A DNA stretch of 6,050 nt. Source: Sedimenticola sp. (GTDB taxonomy: Bacteria > Pseudomonadota > Gammaproteobacteria > Chromatiales > Chromatiaceae). The translations under genes and the position numbers were made by a program. Shown piece by piece: positions 1-6,030 of the stretch. Within the stretch, counting starts at the first letter, position 1. Each line of letters starts with the position of its first letter. Under the pieces are notes generated by a model. It made no database searches. It saw nothing but the letters and a program-made list of their open reading frames with translations, and had not been told where the DNA came from. The stretch covers positions 1 to 6,050 of the forward strand of contig JAPHUG010000479.1 of assembly GCA_026197195.1 (NCBI GenBank), given 5' to 3'.

Positions 1-218
1 AGCAGGGTATTACCTTTCCGGTTCTATATGATCTGGATGGCCAGGTTGCCCAAGCCTGGCCCTTCTCCGGTATCCCGGCCACCTTTGTCCTGGATGCATC
101 GGGCCGAATCGTCTATCGCGCACTGGGGCTGCGTGAATGGGATAGCGAACCTATACTAAGCAAGGTAAGGGCGCTAGCAGCATCAACTCCGCCAGTGAGT
201 GTTTCTGCAGGGAAATAG
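1..218 (+). CDS. TlpA/redoxin-family thiol-disulfide protein, C-terminal part (5' end outside window)
   Basis: Partial gene. The frame is open from base 3 to the TAG at 216-218, giving the last 71 residues. The segment has the C-terminal half of a thioredoxin fold of the TlpA/ResA/AhpC-TSA type: a strand reading FPVLYDLDG, then the cis-proline loop GIPATFVLD, then GRIVYRALG and a WD-containing final helix. In this family GxPxTFxxD packs against the CxxC active site, which would lie upstream and is not visible here. Such proteins are usually exported and act in the periplasm as thiol-disulfide reductases, for example in cytochrome c maturation or oxidative stress repair. The location of this one cannot be judged without its N-terminus. 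About 15 low-complexity residues rich in A, S, P and V follow the fold. The gene converges on the glutaredoxin-like gene, with only two bases between the stop codons. Family assignment is fairly secure; the exact role is unknown. Confidence 0.8.
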   Translation, partial: QGITFPVLYDLDGQVAQAWPFSGIPATFVLDASGRIVYRALGLREWDSEPILSKVRALAASTPPVSVSAGK

Positions 219-220
219 TC

Positions 221-595
221 TCAGGACTGCGGCTGCAGATACTGCTGTTCCAGGTACTTCATAATCTCCGCTGACTCATACATCCAGCGAATGTCTCCTT
301 GCTCATCTTCAATACGCAGGCAGGGCACCTTGATCTCGCCACCCCCTTTCAGCAGCTCTTCCCTGAACAGTGGATTGCCCTTGGCATCCCGGGTCTCAAT
401 GTTGAGTGAATGCTGTTTGAGAAAACGCCGCACCTTGACACAGAATGGGCACGCCTTGAACTGGTAGAGCGCCAGTCGTGCTGTCTGAGTATCCAGTGCC
501 TGTTGTTCGCCCGTCGGGCGGATGACGCCTTTTGGTGATGTCAGTGCGTCGATCAGAAGAATAATACGTCCAAGAATCCAGCGGATAATGGCCAT
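221..595 (-). CDS. Glutaredoxin-like / GST N-terminal-domain protein with N-terminal membrane anchor
   Basis: Complete 124-residue protein. Residues 3-19 (IIRWILGRIILLIDALT) are a hydrophobic stretch that probably anchors or associates with the inner membrane, followed by a short linker (PKGVIRPTGEQQ). The glutaredoxin fold runs from about residue 41 to 118: strand LALYQF, the active-site motif C49-P-F-C52, a basic helix (VKVRRFLKQH), the cis-proline element KVP91, and the C-terminal YESAEIMKYLEQQY typical of glutaredoxin/GST N-terminal domains. The dithiol CPFC suggests glutathione-dependent disulfide reduction. C92, right after the cis-proline, is an additional cysteine. The start is supported by GGAG seven bases upstream (complement of 603-606). 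From memory, anchored glutaredoxin-like proteins with this N-terminus are common in gammaproteobacteria, usually annotated as glutaredoxin family or GST N-terminal domain protein. The substrate is unknown. It converges with a second thiol-redox gene. Confidence 0.88.
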   Translation of the reverse strand: MAIIRWILGRIILLIDALTSPKGVIRPTGEQQALDTQTARLALYQFKACPFCVKVRRFLKQHSLNIETRDAKGNPLFREELLKGGGEIKVPCLRIEDEQGDIRWMYESAEIMKYLEQQYLQPQS

Positions 596-602
596 GCAGT
601 TA

Positions 603-606
603 CTCC
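603..606 (-). promoter_or_regulatory. Ribosome binding site of the glutaredoxin-like gene
   Basis: On the minus strand GGAG lies seven bases before the ATG at 595-593. This is normal spacing and supports that start over internal ATGs. The site sits in an imperfect tandem duplication: CCATGCAG occurs at 592-599 and again at 605-612, period 13. Confidence 0.6.
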
Positions 607-670
607 ATGCAGGTTATAAATCGGCTGCATCCTATCATGCCCTGGTCGCTATATTTACAACGCGTTCGCT

Positions 671-772
671 GTGGTTATTACCCTGGCATGGGTGCTGGCT
701 GTTGTGAATAGCATCGTCTCGGCGAAACAGGCGATAAGAGATGCGCACTCCCCGGATACACGCCAGGTTTAG
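671..772 (+). CDS. Possible small membrane protein or gene remnant (doubtful)
   Basis: A frame is open from 620, just after an in-frame TAA at 617-619, to TAG at 770-772. The only reasonable upstream start in it is GTG at 671, giving about 33 residues; no ATG and no ribosome binding site are seen. The translation starts with a hydrophobic run (VVITLAWVLAVV), followed by a polar, charged tail (SAKQAIRDAHSPDTRQV). That is the layout of a single-pass small membrane protein, and the hydrophobic pattern continues upstream of the GTG (YIYNAFA). It could be a real small gene, the decayed end of a larger one, or chance. I do not recognise a family. Confidence 0.15.
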   Translation: MVITLAWVLAVVNSIVSAKQAIRDAHSPDTRQV

Positions 773-840
773 GCCTTGTTTGGATGCGGTTGAGGGTGGT
801 CTGTAAAGGTGAGGGTATGTTTGAACTATTTATCTTTTAA

Positions 841-870
841 TTGAAGCGCTTAGGCTTAGTTCATGATAAT
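841..870 (+). promoter_or_regulatory. Candidate sigma-70 promoter for the GGDEF-EAL gene (distal)
   Basis: TTGAAG at 841-846 matches four of six bases of the -35 consensus. It is followed after 18 bases by GATAAT at 865-870, five of six for -10. It lies about 130 bases before the proposed start of the GGDEF-EAL gene, in AT-rich DNA. The palindrome AAGCGCTT (844-851) overlaps the -35, and the dyad at 868-883 overlaps the -10. This is inference from hexamer matching only. Confidence 0.35.
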
Positions 871-899
871 CTTTAGGAAGATTTATTTGTTTGTGACAG

Positions 900-917
900 G
901 TTGCTTATAATAGCAAC
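900..917 (+). promoter_or_regulatory. Perfect -10 hexamer (TATAAT) embedded in a short dyad
   Basis: TATAAT at 906-911 is an exact -10 consensus, about 87 bases before the proposed GGDEF-EAL start. It sits in the 8-base loop between inverted arms GTTGC (900-904) and GCAAC (913-917). The best -35 at suitable distance is poor (TTTATT at 882-887, spacing 18), and a TG two bases upstream of the hexamer is one base away from a proper extended -10. A weak -35 plus a dyad around the -10 could mean an activator- or repressor-controlled promoter, but the arms are short and could be chance. Confidence 0.35.
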
Positions 918-974
918 GTCTTGAAGGGTGTTTTTTTCAACGCGCTTCTATACTATCAGAAGAAAATTTCGCCA

Positions 975-992
975 GGGAGGCTGTAGGCAGGG
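975..992 (+). promoter_or_regulatory. Two Shine-Dalgarno-like elements before the GGDEF-EAL gene
   Basis: GGGAGG at 975-980 is a strong anti-SD match, but it is 17 bases from the TTG at 998 and has no well-spaced in-frame start. AGGG at 989-992 is five bases before that TTG and is the only well-placed site. The alternative ATG at 1043 is preceded only by a weak GAG three bases away. This favours TTG 998 on ribosome binding, but not decisively. Confidence 0.4.
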
Positions 993-997
993 CTTAT

Positions 998-3900
998 TTG
1001 AGCACTGCTTTTTTACTGTATACCGAGACAAAAATCGAGCCCATGCCTGTTGAAAAGTCCTCTGTGCTGCCTAAATCGGAACTGACCAGTCTGCGATGGA
1101 TGATGCTGCTGGGTGGCGTAGTGGCCATTTTTACGGTTCTGGTTGTCTCTATCTATTTGCGTAATGCGCTGGAGCGTGAGGCCTTTCAGAACTGGCAACA
1201 GCAGAATAGACCTCTGGCCAAGACGTTGGCGGCCCAAATCGATCAGGAAGTTGATAAGGTCAAGGCATCACTGCGTCTATTAAGCGCACTTCCACAGTTT
1301 CAACAGCTAGAGAATCCTAACGGTATTGACCGAACAATCGGTGGGGTACCGGAAACCTCTGAGCTGGCTAAACGGCACCTGCTTGACTTGCAGATGGAAG
1401 CCTACCCTGAATTTTCTGTACTGTTCATGCTGAAGGATAATGGCGACCACTATCTTGCTCATCCCTACCGGGTTCAGCAGTCGGTCACCAAGTACAATAT
1501 GGCTGACCGGGGCTATTTTCAGGAAACCCTGCGTACCAAACAGACAGCAGTCTCTGACAGTTTTAGCGGAGCCGACGGTAAACTGGCTGTTGCGATCAAT
1601 GCCCCCATTAAAGACCCGCAGGGGGCAATAACGGCCCATCTGGGCGGCGTCTTTCATCTTGATCGTCTCTCAGAACTGTTGCAACAGTTTAAAGATGAGG
1701 CCTTTGATGAACTGATACTGATTGATCGTAAGGGTGAACTGATTGGTCACAATCTGGCCTCCTGGCTAACACCGGAAGGCAGGCAAGCCTTTCTGCAACG
1801 GCCAGAGATGAAACAGTTGCTGGAACAGATGAGGTCGGCTGATAGCGAGAGTATTGCCTATCATGAGCTTTGGCATCCTACCGAGCAGAAGGCCTGTCTC
1901 ACCTTTACTGTGGCACTTGCGAATGGCTGGCAGATGATTGCCGTGCGTGACCGGGCAGCAGTCGTAAAGCTGATTGAACCTCGATCCAACATCATCACGG
2001 CGACCACGGCGCTTATTCTGCTGGGTATTGCCGGTTTTGGCCTGGCCTTTGTCAGCTCAGTGGGTAAACGCTGGGAACAGGCCGAGCTGGCGCTGAAAAA
2101 AGCCAAGCACAGTCTTGAAGTTGAAGTAGATGAACAGACACGTCAGCTCACCGCCTCCTACGAGCATGTGGATCTTTTGCTGGACTCCTCCGGTGCTGGA
2201 ATAATCGGTATTGATTGCGATGGTATCTGCACCTTCTTTAACCGGGCTTGTCTGGAGATCCTTAATTACCCCGTTGATGAGGTGCTGCAGGGGCGGCATG
2301 TAAGTGACATTATCCAACATTGCCAGTGCGATGGAACACCCTATAGCAATAGGCAATCACCGATCCTGGACGCCATCCGGATGGATAAGCGTGTTTATAT
2401 GGAACACGAAGTGTTCTGTACAAACAGTGGTCAATGCATGCCGGTTGAGTACCGTGCCTACCCCATGCGACGTCAGGGTGATGTGGTGGGTGCAGTGGTT
2501 ACCTTCAATGACATCAGTGCGCGGATTCACGCACAAGAGGCCCAGGCCGACAGTGATGCCCGGTTTCGATCACTGTTTGCACAATCAAACGATGCCATCT
2601 TTCTGCTGAATTCGACGACCGGTCAATATCTGGATGCCAATCGATCGGCCGAGGTTCTGACCGGCCGTTCAGTTGATGAATTACTTAAGCTGACGTCGGC
2701 GGATATCTGCCCGGCCGGGGCCGAAGATCGACGCAAACAGGCTGCAGTTCTGGATGCCACCTGCGAGATGGGAGAAGTGGTTTATCAGCGTCCGGATGGT
2801 TCATCCCGTACCGCCTTGCTCAGTGTCGTTCCACTGACCGGTGGGTTGGTTTTCGGCATTGCCCACGATATTACGGACCAGATTGCGTCAGAAACCGCAC
2901 TTAAGCAGAGCGAGGCCCATCTTCGTGCGCTTTCGGAAGCGACCTTTGAGGCCATCTTTATCTCGGAAAAAGGGCGTTGTCTTGGGCAGAACCTGACCGC
3001 AGAAAAGTTGTTTGGCTATACCCTGGAAGAGGCGACCGGTCGTTCTGGACTGGACTGGATTGCTGAAGAGTCACATGACCTGGTCAATCAAAACATGCTG
3101 CTCAGCTACACGGAACCCTATGAAGTGATAGCCCAGCGAAAGGACGGAACAACCTTCCCGGCTGAAGTCCGTGGGCGGGCCATGGAATACCAGGATCGAC
3201 TTGTTCGGGTTACCGCACTACGTGACATCTCGGATCGCTATGAAGCGGAGCGCAAGTTACAGCATACCAACGCCTTGTTGAATGCCGTGATTGATCAGGC
3301 ACCGTTTGCAATTACCATTGGTGAAGGTAGTGCGGATGATTGGTCATTGACACTGGCCAATCAGGAAGCACAGCGCATCACCGGTTCTTCGGCTGATGAA
3401 CAGCGTGAGGTGCGTTTTGTGAATGGGGTCATCTGTAACCCGGAGAAGCGCAGCTGGCAGATGCTGCATATCGATGGCACACCTATTCAGGTGCAGGACA
3501 CGCCTTTGGTCAGGGCGATGTCGGAACAGCGGGTAACCCGAAACAAAGAGATGGTTATCCGTCGTACCGACGGTGTTGAAACTCATGTGCTCGGTAACGC
3601 TTCACCCATCTATGACAAGGAGGGTAACCATATTGCCGGTATCTTTACCTATCCTGATATCACGGAGATGAAGCGTAAAGAGGAGACGATCAGAACCCTG
3701 TCTCAAGCGATGGAGCAGAGTCCGGTGGCAGTAATCATCACCAATCCGGGCGGCTTTATTGAATACACCAACCGGGGGTTTGAGCGCTCCACCGGTTATT
3801 CCTCTGAAGAGGTCATGGGTAAGCATACCCGGATACTGCGTTCCGAACAGACTGCCTCAGATCACTACAAAGGGCTGTGGGAGACCATCTCCGCGGGTAA

Positions 3901-5344
3901 CAGCTGGCAGGGTGAATTCCAGAATCAACGCAAAGATGGGAGCCTGTTCTGGGAGTACGCCCATATCTCGCCCATCTTTGATGATTACGGGAATATTCGC
4001 CACTACCTGGCAGTAAAAGAAGACATTACCATTCGCAAGGTGCATGAAGAGAAGATTCTGCATCAGGCACATTTTGATAGTTTGACCGGGCTGCCCAATC
4101 GATTCCTGGCGTTGGATCGGTTGTCCCAGGTATTACGTGCTGCCCAGCGTGAGGAACATAAGGCAGCGGTGCTGTTTCTCGATCTTGATGATTTCAAAAA
4201 AGTGAATGATACCCTTGGGCATGAGGTGGGTGATCAGGTGATCCAGGAGGCCGCGCGAAGGGTGCGCTGGTCGATACGGGATGAGGATACGGTCGGTCGA
4301 CTGGGGGGGGACGAGTTCATTGTCCTGCTTTCCAATCTTCACGATAAGGAGGCTGCGGGCGTGGTGGCCGAGAAAATACTCTCAGCCTTTAGAACCGTAT
4401 TTGTACTGGGTGAACGGGAAATATTGCTCACCACCAGTGTCGGTATTTCGGTCTACCCGGATGATGGTGAAGACCCCAAACTCCTGCTGCGTAACGCTGA
4501 TACCGCCATGTACCACTCCAAGGCGGTGGGCAGGAACGCTTATCACTTCTACAACGATACAATGAATCAGGATGTTGCCCGTCGCCTGGAGTTGGAAGAG
4601 CAGTTGCACAGCGCCCTGGAGAACGATGAATTTCATCTTCAATACCAGCCAATAGTGAATATCTACACCCAGTCAATTGTGGGTGCCGAGGCCTTACTAC
4701 GTTGGAATAATCCCAAGCTGGGCCATGTCTCACCTGTTGAATTTATCGATATTGCAGAACGCACCGGACGCATTGTAAAGATCGGTGAGTATGTGATGCG
4801 GCAAGCGGTACAACAGGCTAAGAGCTGGCAGGCTAAAGCACGAAATCCGTTCCGTGTGGCGGTGAATGTCTCACCGGTGCAGTTTAAGGATGAGCGTTTC
4901 TTGGACATGGTGCAGGGCATTCTGAATGAGTATGGATTGACCGGTGATTATCTTGAAATCGAGGTCACAGAGAATGTACTGTTAAGCGAAAAAATCAACT
5001 CGGTTGAACTGCTTAATGGCCTGCGTGATCTGGGCATCTCCATCTCTATGGATGATTTTGGAACGGGCTATTCATCACTGAGTTACTTGCGAAACTATCC
5101 GTTTGATACCTTGAAGATTGACCGCAGTTTTGTCCGTGACATCACCTCTGACCCGGATGATCGAGAGCTGGTGGTTGCGACTATCTCAATGGCCCGGAGT
5201 TTGGGATTGAAGGTCATCGCCGAGGGGGTGGAGACCGCTGAGCAGTTAGCCATACTGCAGACCGAAAAGTGTGATTTTGCCCAGGGCTACTATTTCAGTA
5301 AACCGATCTCAGAGAAAGCGTTGGAACGTTTTTTTATCGAATGA
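998..5344 (+). CDS. Cache-5xPAS-GGDEF-EAL membrane protein: bifunctional cyclic-di-GMP cyclase/phosphodiesterase
   Basis: Large inner-membrane sensor for cyclic-di-GMP turnover. Order in the 1448 residues: short cytosolic tail; TM1 about 34-54; periplasmic double-Cache-like domain about 60-325 (core near NMADRGYFQETL, 167-178, and AVAINAPIKD); TM2 about 332-352; coiled coil 356-386, with no clear HAMP; PAS1 about 388-508; PAS2 520-630; PAS3 640-747; PAS4 755-890; PAS5 901-1012; GGDEF about 1022-1182; EAL about 1195-1445. The cyclase site is intact: DLDDFKKVND (1062-1071) and GGDEF (1103-1107), with the inhibitory I-site RDED (R1094, D1097) spaced as in PleD. The phosphodiesterase site is also intact: EALLRW (E1231), NVSP (N1290), EVTEN (1322-1326), DDFGTGYSS (1352-1360), K1373, AEGVET (E1409) and QGYYFSKP (Q1429). 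Both GTP-to-c-di-GMP synthesis and hydrolysis to pGpG are therefore possible; which dominates cannot be read from sequence. The start is TTG 998 (AGGG five bases upstream) or ATG 1043, which gives 1433 residues. PAS1 is unusually rich in cysteine, and an eight-G run spans the GGDEF codons. The GNAT gene follows 35 bases downstream. Confidence 0.95.
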   Translation: MSTAFLLYTETKIEPMPVEKSSVLPKSELTSLRWMMLLGGVVAIFTVLVVSIYLRNALEREAFQNWQQQNRPLAKTLAAQIDQEVDKVKASLRLLSALPQFQQLENPNGIDRTIGGVPETSELAKRHLLDLQMEAYPEFSVLFMLKDNGDHYLAHPYRVQQSVTKYNMADRGYFQETLRTKQTAVSDSFSGADGKLAVAINAPIKDPQGAITAHLGGVFHLDRLSELLQQFKDEAFDELILIDRKGELIGHNLASWLTPEGRQAFLQRPEMKQLLEQMRSADSESIAYHELWHPTEQKACLTFTVALANGWQMIAVRDRAAVVKLIEPRSNIITATTALILLGIAGFGLAFVSSVGKRWEQAELALKKAKHSLEVEVDEQTRQLTASYEHVDLLLDSSGAGIIGIDCDGICTFFNRACLEILNYPVDEVLQGRHVSDIIQHCQCDGTPYSNRQSPILDAIRMDKRVYMEHEVFCTNSGQCMPVEYRAYPMRRQGDVVGAVVTFNDISARIHAQEAQADSDARFRSLFAQSNDAIFLLNSTTGQYLDANRSAEVLTGRSVDELLKLTSADICPAGAEDRRKQAAVLDATCEMGEVVYQRPDGSSRTALLSVVPLTGGLVFGIAHDITDQIASETALKQSEAHLRALSEATFEAIFISEKGRCLGQNLTAEKLFGYTLEEATGRSGLDWIAEESHDLVNQNMLLSYTEPYEVIAQRKDGTTFPAEVRGRAMEYQDRLVRVTALRDISDRYEAERKLQHTNALLNAVIDQAPFAITIGEGSADDWSLTLANQEAQRITGSSADEQREVRFVNGVICNPEKRSWQMLHIDGTPIQVQDTPLVRAMSEQRVTRNKEMVIRRTDGVETHVLGNASPIYDKEGNHIAGIFTYPDITEMKRKEETIRTLSQAMEQSPVAVIITNPGGFIEYTNRGFERSTGYSSEEVMGKHTRILRSEQTASDHYKGLWETISAGNSWQGEFQNQRKDGSLFWEYAHISPIFDDYGNIRHYLAVKEDITIRKVHEEKILHQAHFDSLTGLPNRFLALDRLSQVLRAAQREEHKAAVLFLDLDDFKKVNDTLGHEVGDQVIQEAARRVRWSIRDEDTVGRLGGDEFIVLLSNLHDKEAAGVVAEKILSAFRTVFVLGEREILLTTSVGISVYPDDGEDPKLLLRNADTAMYHSKAVGRNAYHFYNDTMNQDVARRLELEEQLHSALENDEFHLQYQPIVNIYTQSIVGAEALLRWNNPKLGHVSPVEFIDIAERTGRIVKIGEYVMRQAVQQAKSWQAKARNPFRVAVNVSPVQFKDERFLDMVQGILNEYGLTGDYLEIEVTENVLLSEKINSVELLNGLRDLGISISMDDFGTGYSSLSYLRNYPFDTLKIDRSFVRDITSDPDDRELVVATISMARSLGLKVIAEGVETAEQLAILQTEKCDFAQGYYFSKPISEKALERFFIE
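4303..4310 (+). repeat. Eight-guanine homopolymer inside the GGDEF codons
   Basis: G8 runs from the third base of Leu1102 (CTG) through Gly1103-Gly1104 (GGG GGG) to the first base of Asp1105. Synonymous glycine codons could have avoided it. Loss of one G would shift reading into a frame that stops at 4563-4565. Gain of one G would stop at TAA 4345-4347. Either removes most of the cyclase domain and all of the EAL domain. Confidence 0.9.
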
Positions 5345-5370
5345 CGGCTTAGCTACCGGTTGGCATGACA

Positions 5371-5375
5371 GAGAG
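5371..5375 (+). promoter_or_regulatory. Ribosome binding site deciding the GNAT start
   Basis: GAGAG at 5371-5375, within a purine run up to 5379, lies four bases before ATG 5380. The earlier in-frame ATG at 5365 is preceded by pyrimidine-containing sequence with no anti-SD match. The downstream start also gives a usual GNAT N-terminus (MIQIKQADL). Confidence 0.5.
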
Positions 5376-5379
5376 AAAG

Positions 5380-5862
5380 ATGATTCAGATTAAACAGGCC
5401 GATCTCAATAATTCACAGCATGGTGAAGCGATAGTTGCACTGCTGGATGCCTATGCCAGGGATCCGATGGGCGGGGGCGAACCCTTACCTGAAGCGACCT
5501 GCAAAAACCTGGTTGGCGCGTTACAGAGACGTAGCGATGTGCTCATCCTATTAGCCTTTTCTGACGATAAGCCGATAGGACTGATGAACTGTTTTGAGGG
5601 CTTCTCTACCTTCAAATGCAAACCTCTGTTGAATATTCATGATGTAGTGGTGCTTGAAGCCTATCGGGGGCAGGGTGTTGCGCAACAGCTGTTTGCCGCG
5701 GTGGAGCAGATCGCCGTTCAGAGAGGTTATTGCAAGTTAACCCTGGAAGTCCTCGAAGGAAACAAGGTGGCACAGTCAGTCTATCGACAAGTCGGTTTCA
5801 GTGGTTATGAGTTGAACCCAGAAACCGGACGGGCGCTGTTCTGGGAGAAGAAGCTTGCCTGA
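5380..5862 (+). CDS. GNAT-family N-acetyltransferase
   Basis: Complete protein of 160 residues from ATG 5380, or 165 from the in-frame ATG 5365; the former has the better ribosome binding site. It has the GCN5-related acetyltransferase fold: N-terminal strand MIQIKQADL, a helix ending in the distinctive YARDPMGGGEPL (about 25-36), central strands VLILLAF and PIGLMNCF, motif A with strand IHDVVVL and the acetyl-CoA pyrophosphate loop Y-R-G-Q-G-V-A (95-101, fitting R/QxxGxG/A), and motif B with LTLEVLEGN, VYRQVGF and a late tyrosine. The family transfers the acetyl group of acetyl-CoA to an amine; the acceptor here is unknown. It is a cytoplasmic protein with no signal peptide or membrane segment. 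The gene starts 35 bases after the GGDEF-EAL stop on the same strand with no evident terminator between, so co-transcription is plausible, but a functional link to c-di-GMP is not implied. Its length is normal for a single-domain GNAT. Confidence 0.9.
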   Translation: MIQIKQADLNNSQHGEAIVALLDAYARDPMGGGEPLPEATCKNLVGALQRRSDVLILLAFSDDKPIGLMNCFEGFSTFKCKPLLNIHDVVVLEAYRGQGVAQQLFAAVEQIAVQRGYCKLTLEVLEGNKVAQSVYRQVGFSGYELNPETGRALFWEKKLA

Positions 5863-5863
5863 T

Positions 5864-5888
5864 AACAGCGCCTGTTCTGTCGGTTTTT
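5864..5888 (+). terminator. Weak candidate intrinsic terminator after the GNAT gene
   Basis: Right after the GNAT stop, AACAG (5864-5868) pairs with CTGTT (5872-5876) across a 3-base loop, and a T5 run follows at 5884-5888. The stem is only five pairs and seven bases separate it from the T run, so it departs from the standard design and may not work. Confidence 0.2.
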
Positions 5889-5899
5889 ACTGCAGGGGT

Positions 5900-5960
5900 C
5901 GGAGTCAAACCAATCTAAGCTTCTTATAAAAAACACCTATGTGCGGTTGGTTTGACTCCG
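5900..5960. repeat. Perfect 14-bp inverted repeat, REP/IS200-like palindrome
   Basis: CGGAGTCAAACCAA at 5900-5913 is exactly complementary to TTGGTTTGACTCCG at 5947-5960. The 33-base spacer is AT-rich, and pairing can extend by one G-T and one C-G pair. Fourteen exact pairs are far beyond chance for so short a region. No T run follows on either strand, so it is a poor terminator. From memory, the ends resemble the GGGGTCAGAGTCAAA-type palindromes common around REP-associated and IS200-like Y1 transposases in gammaproteobacteria; GGGGTC directly abuts and overlaps the left arm (5895-5900). No transposase gene is in the window. Confidence 0.75.
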
Positions 5961-6013
5961 TATATGGTCTCCTCCCACTTTGCAAGACTCAGCATCATCA
6001 AATAACAGGGACA

Positions 6014-6030
6014 GGTTTGCTTCCGTATAT
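6014..6030 (+). repeat. Diverged extra copy of the palindrome's right arm
   Basis: The 17 bases at 6014-6030 match those at 5949-5965 in 15 positions (GGTTTG, then AC versus CT, then TCCGTATAT). The start-to-start distance is 65 bases and the orientation is direct. The match runs past the palindrome arm into the shared TATAT. It may be one half of a second palindrome whose partner lies beyond the window end. Confidence 0.6.

Larger units (their letters stand above)
596..997. other. 402-bp intergenic region between divergent glutaredoxin-like and GGDEF-EAL genes
   Basis: This gap separates two genes transcribed away from each other, so it should carry both promoters. The left part (596-780) has the base composition of the neighbouring genes and contains a short open frame with a hydrophobic stretch (see the low-confidence entry at 671-772). 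The right part (about 810-970) is clearly AT-rich, with promoter-like hexamers, a T7 run at 931-937 and four small dyads: AAGCGCTT at 844-851, AATCTT/AAGATT at 868-883, GTTGC/GCAAC at 900-917 and TTGAA/TTCAA at 921-940. No tRNA, structured RNA or riboswitch was recognised. Confidence 0.6.

Noticed and set aside
353..386. HAMP domain after TM2 of the GGDEF-EAL protein (residue positions)
   Set aside because: The segment between TM2 and PAS1 is only about 35 residues of charged coiled coil, too short for HAMP (about 50), and lacks its proline and DExG-like pattern.
592..617. Imperfect tandem repeat CCATGCAG(G)TTA, period 13
   Set aside because: Only two short copies, over the start and ribosome binding site of the glutaredoxin-like gene. 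Too short to call a functional repeat.
522..707. 61-codon plus-strand frame starting inside the glutaredoxin-like gene
   Set aside because: Over a third is antisense to a well-supported gene, there is no family likeness, and its composition is odd (many W, H and R). It is a shadow frame.
1013..4920. Numerous shorter open frames on both strands inside the GGDEF-EAL gene
   Set aside because: All lie within a continuous protein with recognisable domains throughout. Their translations are low in family likeness and rich in residues typical of shadow reading.
5900..5960. The 14-bp inverted repeat as an intrinsic terminator
   Set aside because: The loop is 33 bases and no T run follows the right arm (TATATGG). 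On the opposite strand the sequence after the arm is GACCCC. It is better explained as a REP- or transposon-type repeat.
5900..6030. CRISPR-like array
   Set aside because: The repeats are few, inverted and unevenly spaced with no similar-length spacers, and no cas gene is visible.
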